Both the position numbers and the translations under genes were made by a program. From Sphingomonadaceae bacterium (lineage in GTDB: Bacteria; Pseudomonadota; Alphaproteobacteria; Sphingomonadales; Sphingomonadaceae), in NCBI GenBank assembly GCA_016462305.1, contig JAEMTM010000020.1:5908-20871 (forward strand): a stretch of DNA of 14,964 bases. The letters run 5' to 3'. Below the pieces are notes generated by a model. It did no database searches and was not told the origin of the DNA. It saw only the letters and a program-made list of their open reading frames with translations. Positions within the stretch are counted from its first letter, which is position 1; every line of letters starts with the position of its first letter. This document shows, piece after piece, positions 7,079-13,744 of the stretch.

Positions 7079-7107
7079 ATTATCTTCGGCCCAGGGCTGT
7101 TATAGCT

Positions 7108-7812
7108 TTAGGCGTCTTTGCGCCGATAGCGGAAATACCAGACCTCATGCCCCAAACGGCGTGCCTTGGCCTCATAGCGGGTTTCGGGCCAGCCACCGGG
7201 GCGGTTCTGAAAATCGGATGCGTTGTTGCACAGCCAATCAAATTGCCGCCGGTGGCGCTGCATGATCATCAGCGCGTGGCGGACATAGACGGGGTGATCG
7301 GTGCCAAAGCGGAATTCACCACCGGGTTTTAGTTTTGCCGCAATCAAATCAACGGGTCCGTCATTCATCATCCGGCGTTTGATATGCCGCGCCTTTGGCC
7401 AAGGGTCGGGATGCAGCAGATAGACGAAGGACAATGACCCGTCGGGAACACGGCGCAGCATGTCCAACGCATCGCCCATGTGCAGACGCACATTGTGCAA
7501 GCCGCCTTCGCGGATATGCGATAGTGCTTGCGCGACGCCGTTCAAAAATGGCTCACAACCAATAAAGCCATGATCGGGCAGCAGGTCGGCGCGGAACGCC
7601 AAATGCTCCCCGCCGCCAAAACCAATTTCGAAATGCATCGCGCGGTCGTCGCCGAACAATTGCGTGCTGCCCAGCGCGCCTTCGTCCGGAACCGAAATCT
7701 GCGGCAGCAGATTGTCGACCAGGTCAATTTGCTCCGAACGCAGCTTCTTGCCCTTTGAACGGCCATATAAGCGGTTCAGCGTCGTTGGGTCCCCGATCTT
7801 GTTCGCAGTCAT
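7108..7812 (-). CDS. trmB: tRNA (guanine-N7)-methyltransferase TrmB
   Basis: The enzyme uses S-adenosylmethionine to methylate G46 in the tRNA variable loop. The SAM-binding segment is MHFEIGFGGGEHLAFRAD, followed by FIGCEPF and the family's VYLLHPDPWPKARHIKRRM, with the conserved D-P-W-P-K-x-R/H catalytic and tRNA-binding stretch. The ATG at 7812 (234 residues) gives MTANKIGDPTTLNRLYGRSKG, a typical family start. A GTG at 7842 is in frame and would add ten residues, but it has its GG directly against the codon and would place a 10-base-pair hairpin inside the coding region. No clear ribosome site precedes 7812. It follows metK on the same strand by a few tens of bases, so it is likely co-transcribed with the enzyme that makes its cofactor. 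Confidence 0.93.
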   Translation of the reverse strand: MTANKIGDPTTLNRLYGRSKGKKLRSEQIDLVDNLLPQISVPDEGALGSTQLFGDDRAMHFEIGFGGGEHLAFRADLLPDHGFIGCEPFLNGVAQALSHIREGGLHNVRLHMGDALDMLRRVPDGSLSFVYLLHPDPWPKARHIKRRMMNDGPVDLIAAKLKPGGEFRFGTDHPVYVRHALMIMQRHRRQFDWLCNNASDFQNRPGGWPETRYEAKARRLGHEVWYFRYRRKDA

Positions 7813-7814
7813 GC

Positions 7815-7854
7815 GGGTGGCGGCTAAACTTTCGGCCGCCACCCTGCAAGTTTA
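7815..7854 (-). promoter_or_regulatory. Overlapping alternative RNA stems between metK and trmB
   Basis: On the minus strand, after the metK stop, four segments occur in the order A-B-C-D: TAAACTT (7854-7848), GGGTGGCGGC (7844-7835), AAGTTTA (7831-7825) and GCCGCCACCC (7824-7815). B and D pair perfectly over ten bases and A and C over seven. The stems interlock: A-C encloses B, and B-D encloses C. With no bases between C and D a full pseudoknot is unlikely, so the stems should compete. The trmB ATG begins three bases after D. Hairpin B-D has no T-run, so it is not a standard terminator. Whether it senses anything is unknown. Confidence 0.45.
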
Positions 7855-7855
7855 A

Positions 7856-9079
7856 TTAGCCTAAAGCGGCTTTCAAATCTGCGACCAAGTCCATGCGTTC
7901 CCATGGGAAGAAGTCGCCATCGGGCTTGCGGCCGAAATGGCCATAAGCGGCGGTCTTGCGGTAAATCGGCTTGTTCAGGCCAAGATGCGTGCGAATAGCG
8001 CGCGGCGTCAGGCCACCCAGACGCGGGATCGCCAGGATCGCCTTTTCAATCACATCGTCGCCGATGGTGCCAGTCTCGTGCGTGTCGACATAGAGCGACA
8101 GCGGCGCGGACACGCCAATGGCATAAGCGATCTGGATGGTGCAGCGCGTGGCAAGGCCAGCGGCCACCACGTTCTTGGCGAGGTAGCGGGTGATGTAGGC
8201 CGCCGAGCGGTCAACCTTGGTCGGGTCCTTGCCGCTGAACGCGCCGCCGCCATGCGGGGCCGCGCCGCCATAAGTATCGACGATGATCTTGCGGCCCGTG
8301 ACCCCTGCATCGCCATCTGGCCCGCCGATCTCGAACGCGCCAGTGGGGTTAATGTAATAGACCGTATCGCGCAGCAGTACCGGGGGGATCACTTCGGAAA
8401 CGACGCGCTTCACATAGGCTTTAAGCTCGGCATATTTGGCCGGATCGGCGTTATCACCCGTGAGGCAATAACCCTTTTTGTGCTGAGTTGAGACCACCAC
8501 CGCAGTCGCGGCGACCGGGAGCGATTCCTCGTAGCGCAGCGTCACCTGACTCTTGGCATCGGGTTCAAGGAACGGGGCCGCGCCGGAATGACGATCCGCC
8601 GCCATCCGCTCAAGTATCTTGTGGCTGTAATACAGCGTCGCGGGCATCAGGTCGGGGGTTTCGTCAGTGGCATAGCCGAACATGATCCCCTGATCGCCCG
8701 CGCCTTCATCCTTGTTGTCGCCTGCGTCCACCCCTTGCGCGATTTCCGCCGACTGGCCGTGGAGGTTGTTTTCGAAACGGAATGTCTGCCAGTGGAAGCC
8801 GGCTTGTTCGTACCCGATTTCCTGCACAGTGCGGCGGACGGTGGCCTCTATTTCTTCTTTTGCACCCTCGGCCCATTGGCCATTTTCATACACGCCCTTG
8901 CAGCGGATTTCGCCCGCGAGCACAACCAATTGCGTCGTGGTCAATGTTTCGCATGCGATCCGCGCTTCGGGGTCTTTGGATAAAAACAGATCGACGATGG
9001 CGTCGGAAATCTGGTCCGCAACCTTGTCAGGATGTCCTTCGGACACGGATTCGGAGGTAAAAAGATAATGTGAGCGCAT
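7856..9079 (-). CDS. metK: S-adenosylmethionine synthetase
   Basis: The 407-residue enzyme makes S-adenosylmethionine from methionine and ATP. The family motifs are all present: FTSESVSEGHPDKVADQISDAI at the N-terminus with the ATP-binding histidine and lysine, GAGDQGIMFGYA, and the phosphate-binding GGGAFSGKDPTKVDRS, with AYGHFGR near the C-terminus. The length is slightly above the roughly 384 residues of the E. coli protein and usual for alphaproteobacteria. The ATG at 9079 follows TGGA at about eight bases. It lies 66 bases downstream of lnt and 43 bases upstream of the chosen trmB start, all on the minus strand. A perfect 18-base palindrome sits about 30 bases upstream of the start. Confidence 0.98.
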   Translation of the reverse strand: MRSHYLFTSESVSEGHPDKVADQISDAIVDLFLSKDPEARIACETLTTTQLVVLAGEIRCKGVYENGQWAEGAKEEIEATVRRTVQEIGYEQAGFHWQTFRFENNLHGQSAEIAQGVDAGDNKDEGAGDQGIMFGYATDETPDLMPATLYYSHKILERMAADRHSGAAPFLEPDAKSQVTLRYEESLPVAATAVVVSTQHKKGYCLTGDNADPAKYAELKAYVKRVVSEVIPPVLLRDTVYYINPTGAFEIGGPDGDAGVTGRKIIVDTYGGAAPHGGGAFSGKDPTKVDRSAAYITRYLAKNVVAAGLATRCTIQIAYAIGVSAPLSLYVDTHETGTIGDDVIEKAILAIPRLGGLTPRAIRTHLGLNKPIYRKTAAYGHFGRKPDGDFFPWERMDLVADLKAALG

Positions 9080-9108
9080 GGTTTTTCCAGTCTATTGCTG
9101 TGTCTGCG

Positions 9109-9126
9109 TATAAAGAATTCTTTATA
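9109..9126. promoter_or_regulatory. 18-bp perfect palindrome upstream of metK (candidate operator)
   Basis: TATAAAGAATTCTTTATA is a perfect palindrome in the 66-base gap between the lnt stop and the metK start, ending about 30 bases before the metK ATG. It lacks the GC core and T-run of a terminator and is AT-rich within GC-rich surroundings. A repressor dimer site over a metK promoter is the simplest reading. ArsR-family SahR regulators are known to bind palindromes upstream of methionine-cycle genes in Proteobacteria, but I cannot confirm the motif match. Confidence 0.5.
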
Positions 9127-9145
9127 TCGTGAAGCGCCCTTAGCC

Positions 9146-10930
9146 TTAACCGCGACGGCGGGCAAGCGGTAACAACGCCGCAAGGATTAACAGCCCCGCA
9201 AAAGCCAGCGGAATGACGTTACCAAATTGCGCGAACAGGGTTGGCGCGTTGGCGGACGGCAAAAACGCATCGATGCGGCCATCGGTGCCCAAGGGCAGGC
9301 TTTGCCTGATCCGGCCATGGGCGTCGATGATGGCGCTGATCCCCGTTGGCGTTGCGCGGATGACGGGCAGGCCTTCCTCAATGGCGCGAAGTTGGGATTG
9401 CGCCAAAAACTGCGGCGGGCCGATATTGCCGAACCACGCGTCGTTGGACGGGTTGAAGATGAAATCGGGTCGGTTCTTGCGGTCAACAGTTTCGCCGGAG
9501 AAAATGATTTCATAGCAAATTTGCATGCCGATTTTGACGGGCCTGCCGTCAACGGTCACGGTCATCGTCCGCGCACCCGGCCCCGGCCAGAAATCAAGAT
9601 CGCCCGGCACCAATCGCGCCAACCCAAGCGGTTTCAGCAACCAAGGCATCGGCAGATATTCACCATAAGGCACCAGATGTGCCTTGTCATAATGCCCCAG
9701 AATAAGGCCGAAGGCGTCCATGGCGGAGACACTGTTGTGCGCGGCAACCAATTGGCCCTTTTCAAAGACAAGGCGGTTTACACCCGTCACCAGCACATCA
9801 TTGTCGGCCATCAGCGTGGTGAGCCGCCCCCGCGCACCGGCGGCGCTTTCGCCAGCCTGCCCCTGATAATAAGGATAAGGATAGCCGTCCTCCAGATAAT
9901 CCGGAATCGCCGCCTCTGGCCAAAGGATCAGGCGCGGCGCTTGGTCCGGCAAAGGTCGGCTGTTCATTGCCAGCTTGGCAAAGTTCAGCGCGTCATAGCC
10001 GGGCGCATATTTGTCGGCTTGGGAGATATTGGGTTGAACCACGGTGACGGCGATGGCTTGTGTTTGGGGAACTGCGTCGCTGCCGAAAAATCCGCCCCAA
10101 AGCGAAACACGCGCGATAATTCCGGTCGCGGCCAACACAAAGAGCAGCAACCCGCCGACGAAATAACCTGTCCATCCGCCGCTACTGCGGTCGTCGCTGG
10201 ATGCCCGCGTCCAAAGCGACGTAAATTTGTAAACGCCGCCGACAAGCAAAATGATGACGCCCGACATGCCATATGTGCCAATCGCGCTGGCGGGCTGCGC
10301 CACATAAGGCACGGATAAAGTTATGACGCTCAACGGGTTCCAGATAAAGCCCGTGAACACCCAACTGCGCAGCCATTCGGTGATGATCCACAGGCCAGCA
10401 AAGGCCAAGATGAGCGGGAGTGAAATCCTCCCCGGCACGGGGGAGCCGAAGGCGTTGCGGAGCAACAGCGGGACCGCCGAAGGCGGTGGAGGGGGGGGGA
10501 CGTTGGGCGCTGCGTTTGCTGCCTGCCCCCCTCCGTCACGCGCTGCGCGCGCGCCACCTCCCCGTAAACGGGGAGGATTTGAAACTATCCAAACGGCCCC
10601 CGCCGCCGCCAAGGCAGGATAAACCGCCAAATACAGCGCCAGCGCGACCACGGCGATATAGCCAAGCCAGATTGGCATCGCCGCCTGAAAGGTGAATGCG
10701 ACCGCAATCCATTGATTGCCAAAGGTGAAATGCCCGACCCCGAACAACCAGCCAAGAATGAAAGCGCGCTTTGTATTTTGGGCATGCGCGATCAGGTGGA
10801 TCAGCAACGCAAAGCAAGCGAGCGTTAATGGCCAAAGCCCCCAAGGCGCAAATCCATAAGCCGACAATGCACCCGCGCCAATAGCGGCCCAGCGCGGAAA
10901 ACGATGAAGCAGGGCGGTTATTTTCTGCAC
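9146..10930 (-). CDS. lnt: Apolipoprotein N-acyltransferase with a 53-residue inserted segment
   Basis: Lnt transfers the third acyl chain to the N-terminal cysteine of lipoproteins in the inner membrane. The product has 594 residues, longer than the usual 500-550. N-terminal membrane helices cover about 12-115 and 171-280. The periplasmic nitrilase-like domain starts near 300, with catalytic E339 (LILWPEAAIP), K416 (HYDKAHLVPYGEY) and C472 (ICYEIIF), and a final helix at 572-588. Residues 118-170 are a Pro/Gly/Ala/Arg-rich stretch (NPPRLRGGG...PVPGRIS) that matches nothing in the family and is encoded by an inserted palindromic repeat. Without it the sequence reads AVWIVSLPLILAFAGLW, a normal helix, and the length is 541. 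All catalytic residues are intact, so the enzyme is probably functional. The start is GTG at 10930 with AAAGG seven bases upstream. It is followed by metK and trmB. Confidence 0.95.
   Translation of the reverse strand: MQKITALLHRFPRWAAIGAGALSAYGFAPWGLWPLTLACFALLIHLIAHAQNTKRAFILGWLFGVGHFTFGNQWIAVAFTFQAAMPIWLGYIAVVALALYLAVYPALAAAGAVWIVSNPPRLRGGGARAARDGGGQAANAAPNVPPPPPPSAVPLLLRNAFGSPVPGRISLPLILAFAGLWIITEWLRSWVFTGFIWNPLSVITLSVPYVAQPASAIGTYGMSGVIILLVGGVYKFTSLWTRASSDDRSSGGWTGYFVGGLLLFVLAATGIIARVSLWGGFFGSDAVPQTQAIAVTVVQPNISQADKYAPGYDALNFAKLAMNSRPLPDQAPRLILWPEAAIPDYLEDGYPYPYYQGQAGESAAGARGRLTTLMADNDVLVTGVNRLVFEKGQLVAAHNSVSAMDAFGLILGHYDKAHLVPYGEYLPMPWLLKPLGLARLVPGDLDFWPGPGARTMTVTVDGRPVKIGMQICYEIIFSGETVDRKNRPDFIFNPSNDAWFGNIGPPQFLAQSQLRAIEEGLPVIRATPTGISAIIDAHGRIRQSLPLGTDGRIDAFLPSANAPTLFAQFGNVIPLAFAGLLILAALLPLARRRG
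10421..10584. repeat. Palindromic repeat element inserted in frame within lnt
   Basis: A GC-rich element of about 154 bases (10426-10579) is bounded by AAATCCTCCCC (10423-10433) and its inverse GGGGAGGATTT (10570-10580). Each end can itself fold (CTCCCC with GGGGAG near 10429-10446; CCTCCCCGT with ACGGGGAGG near the right end). Inside are hairpins GTTGCGGAGCAAC (10454-10466) and ACCGCCGAAGGCGGT (10473-10487) and a G9 run. TGAAA occurs at both outer edges (10421-10425, 10580-10584), a possible 5-base target duplication. Element plus one TGAAA is 159 bases, exactly 53 codons. From memory, elements with this CCTCCCC...GGGGAGG layout are dispersed between genes in sphingomonad genomes. It encodes no transposase, so movement would need a helper. 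Confidence 0.85.
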
Positions 10931-10938
10931 GACCCGCC

Positions 10939-10974
10939 TTTGCCCGTCGTATGTGACAAATGCAATCGGGCAAA
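10939..10974. promoter_or_regulatory. Inverted repeat in the divergent lnt / small-protein intergenic region
   Basis: TTTGCCCG (10939-10946) and CGGGCAAA (10967-10974) form a perfect 8-base inverted repeat with 20 bases between. They sit in the 90-base gap between the divergent starts of lnt (10930, minus) and the small exported protein (11021, plus). One arm overlaps the lnt ribosome binding site region, so it could act as an operator or as a leader hairpin masking lnt translation. It may also be chance. Confidence 0.3.
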
Positions 10975-11020
10975 CATCTTCGTTGCTTGCAGTTCAGGCT
11001 TTGGCTGTTAATCCGGACTC

Positions 11021-11392
11021 ATGATATTTTTCGCCATCGCGCTTGCCGCCGCCCCTTCTGCGCTCACCGATGCCCATCAAGGCGATATCGCCTGCGTCGC
11101 CGTGCTGGCGACCTTGGCGGAGAAACAGCGGACAGGCACAGCGCCAGCCGATGCGCCCGACGTGCGCCAATCGGGCAAAAGATGGGCGGGCATTGTCGGC
11201 AATCGCGTCACCACGCAAAGCGGGCAACCACGCGAATTGGTCGCGGTCGCGTTGTCTGAAGCCGCCAAAGCCGAATTTCAGCGGCCAAGCGATCTGGCGC
11301 GGATCAACGCTTGCGCCGTGCAAATGACGGCGGAGCTTGCGCGTGCCGACAGCATCGACAAACCTTTGCCCAAGCCGGTGACATCAAAATGA
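11021..11392 (+). CDS. Small exported protein of unknown function
   Basis: This is a 123-residue protein I do not recognise. It starts with a short hydrophobic segment (MIFFAIALAAAPSALTDA) resembling a signal peptide with a cleavage site near 17-20. The mature part is hydrophilic and mostly alpha-helical by composition, with exactly two cysteines (C25, C98) that could form a disulfide after export, and a Pro/Lys-rich tail. The ATG at 11021 has no strong ribosome site. The stop overlaps the start of the VOC-fold gene by four bases (ATGA), so the two are translated together. The gene is divergent from lnt across a 90-base promoter region. Confidence 0.75.
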   Translation: MIFFAIALAAAPSALTDAHQGDIACVAVLATLAEKQRTGTAPADAPDVRQSGKRWAGIVGNRVTTQSGQPRELVAVALSEAAKAEFQRPSDLARINACAVQMTAELARADSIDKPLPKPVTSK

Positions 11393-11808
11393 GCTTATGT
11401 CCGTTCCATCTGGCCTTTCCCGTCCACGATCTTGCCGAAGCGCGGCATTTTTACGGCGTCATCATGGGCTGCGCCGAAGGGCGGTCGTCCGACCAATGGG
11501 TCGATTTCAACTTTTTCGGCCACCAAATTGTCGCGCATCTGGACCCGTCGGCACGCAGCGTATCGACGCATAATCCCGTGGATGGGCATGACGTGCCCGT
11601 TCCGCATTTCGGCGTTGTTTTGGACATGGACCAATGGGCGGCATTGGCCAAGCGCGTGCAAGCGGCGGGCGTCCGGTTCGGCATCGAACCGCATATCCGG
11701 TTCAAGGGCCAAGTGGGCGAGCAAGCCACGATGTTTTTTTATGACCCAAGCGGCAATGCGTTGGAGTTCAAGGCCTTTGCCGACGACGCGCAGTTGTTTG
11801 CGCACTGA
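11389..11808 (+). CDS. VOC-fold (glyoxalase/dioxygenase superfamily) protein
   Basis: This 139-residue protein has the vicinal-oxygen-chelate layout. FHLAFPVHDLAEARHFYG opens the first beta-alpha-beta-beta-beta module and VPHFGVVLDMDQWAALAKRVQAAGVRF the second. Probable metal ligands are H7, H73 and E126 (NALEFKAF), and FFYDPSGNALEF is the classic C-terminal VOC stretch. The presence of all three ligands suggests an active metal enzyme rather than an antibiotic-binding member. The substrate cannot be told; similar stand-alone proteins are annotated as dioxygenase- or glyoxalase-like. The ATG at 11389 overlaps the preceding stop by four bases. An upstream in-frame extension to 11311 would overlap the previous gene without adding fold elements. 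Confidence 0.9.
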   Translation: MSLCPFHLAFPVHDLAEARHFYGVIMGCAEGRSSDQWVDFNFFGHQIVAHLDPSARSVSTHNPVDGHDVPVPHFGVVLDMDQWAALAKRVQAAGVRFGIEPHIRFKGQVGEQATMFFYDPSGNALEFKAFADDAQLFAH

Positions 11809-11846
11809 CGCTTGCATTTTGCCGCTTTAGGCCACAGCGCAAAGCC

Positions 11847-13001
11847 ATGGACTTTCAAAATTTCGACATCGACCAATTTTTGTGCACATATTGGCAGAAA
11901 AAACCGCTGCTGATCCGCAATGCGTTTCGCGATTGGCACAACCCGCTGGAGCCGGACGAGCTGGCGGGGCTGGCGTGCGAAGAGGAAATTGAATCGCGGC
12001 TGATTTGCCAAACCGATGCGGGTTGGGAGATGGAGCAAGGTCCGTTGGCCGAAGAACGGCTGGCTGGTTTAAGCGAGAGCCATTGGACGTTGCTGGTGCA
12101 AGCGGTCGACCATCATGTGCCCGCCGTCGCCGACCTGATCGCGCCGTTTCGTTTCATTCCCAATTGGCGCATTGACGATGTGATGGTCAGCCTCGCCGCC
12201 GACCAAGGCGGGGTTGGACCGCATTTCGACCAATATGATGTTTTCCTCATCCAAGGGCTTGGCCGCCGCCTTTGGCAGATCGGGGCGCATTGCGACGCCG
12301 ATACTTTGTTGCTGCCGCATGAGGATTTGAAGTTGCTCGCTGCATTTGAACCGACCGAGCAATGGGTGTTGGAACCCGGCGATATTCTCTATGTCCCGCC
12401 GGGCATATCGCATAATGGCGTCGCGGTGGGTTCGGATTGCATGACCTATTCGGTCGGGTTCCGCGCACCATCGCGCAGCGACCTTTTGGGGCATTATGTT
12501 GACGATGTTCTCGACGGCATAGCTGATGACGAACTCTATCGCGACCCGGATTTGACGGCCCAGGCCAATGCGGGGGAGATTTTGCCCGAGGCGCTTGCAC
12601 GGTTGCAGCAGATGATGCTGGAATCTTTATCCGACCCCGCCGATTTCGCCCGCTGGTTCGGCACCTTCAACAGCACGCCCAAATATCCCGATATGGATTG
12701 GCGGCCCGAAATGCCCGTTGCGCCGGAGGAACTGCGGGCGGCGATCAACGCGCAAGTGCCGCTGTCGCGCAATCCGGCGAGCCGATTGGCGTTTATCGCG
12801 GGGGCGAAGGACGATGTGCTGATGCTGTTTGCCGATGGTGTGTGTTTCGACTGTCATGGCGAGACGGCGGCCTTAGCGAGAGATTTGTGCGCGGCGGACA
12901 GCGTGGTTCTCGACGTTGAAGTCGCGGGCAGCGCGGCGGCGATCGATTTGCTCACGCAGTTGTGCAATCAGGGCTGCATCGCGTTCGACAGCGAGGATTG
13001 A
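11847..13001 (+). CDS. roxA: RoxA/YcfD-type ribosomal oxygenase (JmjC-fold L16 arginine hydroxylase)
   Basis: The 384-residue protein matches the RoxA/YcfD family, Fe(II)- and 2-oxoglutarate-dependent oxygenases that hydroxylate an arginine of ribosomal protein L16. The N-terminus (FDIDQFLCTYWQKKPLLIRNAF) is typical of the family. The JmjC barrel carries the iron ligands H126 and D128 (GPHFDQYDVFLIQ) and H189 (VPPGISHNGV), and PNWRIDDVMVSLA precedes them. The C-terminal part (about 215-384) corresponds to the dimerisation and winged-helix region. Length agrees with E. coli YcfD (about 373). The ATG at 11847 has no strong ribosome site. It follows the VOC gene by 38 bases on the same strand, and its end carries the GAGGA that may serve the next gene. 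The target in this organism is inferred from the family. Confidence 0.9.
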   Translation: MDFQNFDIDQFLCTYWQKKPLLIRNAFRDWHNPLEPDELAGLACEEEIESRLICQTDAGWEMEQGPLAEERLAGLSESHWTLLVQAVDHHVPAVADLIAPFRFIPNWRIDDVMVSLAADQGGVGPHFDQYDVFLIQGLGRRLWQIGAHCDADTLLLPHEDLKLLAAFEPTEQWVLEPGDILYVPPGISHNGVAVGSDCMTYSVGFRAPSRSDLLGHYVDDVLDGIADDELYRDPDLTAQANAGEILPEALARLQQMMLESLSDPADFARWFGTFNSTPKYPDMDWRPEMPVAPEELRAAINAQVPLSRNPASRLAFIAGAKDDVLMLFADGVCFDCHGETAALARDLCAADSVVLDVEVAGSAAAIDLLTQLCNQGCIAFDSED

Positions 13002-13002
13002 T

Positions 13003-13182
13003 CTGCGCACGCGGTTAAGCATCTGCGCGAAGAAAGCGCGTTATGTGTCGGAGGCTGACGCGCTATCGGCGGCGGCAAAGGCGACAATCACGCTGCGGCA
13101 TTATGCCTGCGACCGGTGTGGGCAGTTTCATCTGACCAGCCGGACCAAGGGCAAGCGCATTGCGCGGCCGGTAACGGATTGA
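13003..13182 (+). CDS. Small zinc-ribbon-like protein, probable non-ATG (CTG) start
   Basis: The open frame ends at 13182 and encodes SICAKKARYVSEADAL, then RHYACDRCGQFHLTS and RTKGKRIARP. The CxxC...H pattern with an earlier cysteine or histidine suggests a single zinc site, and the shape resembles small zinc-finger proteins found in sphingomonads and phages. No ATG occurs in this frame. The candidates are CTG at 13003, which has a perfectly placed GAGGA (12993-12997, five bases ahead) overlapping the roxA stop; GTG at 13045, which would cut off the conserved N-terminal part; and TTG at 12916, well inside roxA and coding for low-complexity sequence. I take CTG as most likely, giving 59 residues. 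It would be translationally coupled to roxA. Function is unknown; nucleic-acid binding is a guess from the basic tail. Confidence 0.6.
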   Translation: MRTRLSICAKKARYVSEADALSAAAKATITLRHYACDRCGQFHLTSRTKGKRIARPVTD

Positions 13183-13192
13183 GCGCGGCGGC

Positions 13193-13744
13193 TTAGCCTT
13201 CAACCTCTCGCCAAGTGCCCGGCGCAAGGCCATCCATCGTCCATTCCCCAATCGCGCGCCGGACCAGCCGCAATGTCGGATGGCCGACCGCCGCAGTCAT
13301 GCGCCGGACCTGACGGTTGCGGCCTTCACGGATGGTGAGCATGATCCAGCTATCGGGTATCGAGCGCCGCACGCGGATCGGCGGATCGCGCGGCCAGAGC
13401 ATGGGATCGGCAATCCGCTCCGCCGCGCACGGCAGGGTCAAGCCGTCCTTCAACGAAACCCCGCGCCGCAACTGCACCAGCGCATCGTCGGACACTTCGC
13501 CCTCCACCTGCACCAAATAGCATTTGGCCATTTTATATTTCGGGTCCGAAATCCGCGCCTGCAACCGGCCATCATCGGTCAGCAGCATCAACCCCTCACT
13601 ATCCATATCCAACCGCCCAGCCGGATAGACGCCGGGCACATCCACAAATTGCGACAGTGTAGGCCGCGGCGAGCCTTCGGTCCCCTTGTCCGTAAATTGC
13701 GGCAAGACGCCATAAGGTTTGTTGAACAGGATGATGCGCGACAT
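13193..13744 (-). CDS. rluE: 23S rRNA pseudouridine synthase, RluE type
   Basis: This 183-residue enzyme of the RsuA/RluB/E/F family isomerises a uridine in rRNA; RluE in E. coli modifies U2457 of 23S rRNA. It starts SRIILFNKPYGVLPQFTD, has the catalytic aspartate D46 in AGRLDMDSEGL, and continues with CYLVQVEG, PPIRVRRSIPDSW and EGRNRQVRRMTAAVGHPTLRLVR, all close to the E. coli RluE pattern. There is no S4 domain, as expected for RluE. The ATG at 13744 matches the family start; an upstream in-frame extension to 13882 is low-complexity and unlikely to be real. No ribosome site is visible before 13744. It converges on the zinc-ribbon gene with a ten-base gap. Confidence 0.92.
   Translation of the reverse strand: MSRIILFNKPYGVLPQFTDKGTEGSPRPTLSQFVDVPGVYPAGRLDMDSEGLMLLTDDGRLQARISDPKYKMAKCYLVQVEGEVSDDALVQLRRGVSLKDGLTLPCAAERIADPMLWPRDPPIRVRRSIPDSWIMLTIREGRNRQVRRMTAAVGHPTLRLVRRAIGEWTMDGLAPGTWREVEG

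Noticed and set aside
7813..7842. GTG start for trmB at 7842
   Set aside because: It has no properly spaced ribosome site, and the extra ten residues coincide with a structured RNA segment. It was not excluded completely.
9080..9145. SAM riboswitch upstream of metK
   Set aside because: The gap is only 66 bases, part of it an AT palindrome, and no known SAM-I, SAM-II or SAM/SAH core was recognised.
9227..10318. 363-codon open frame on the plus strand opposite lnt
   Set aside because: It is an antisense shadow of the Lnt catalytic domain, with no motifs and no ribosome site.
9146..10930. lnt as a pseudogene because of the inserted repeat
   Set aside because: The insert keeps the frame, adds no stop, sits in a loop between membrane helices, and the catalytic Glu, Lys and Cys remain.
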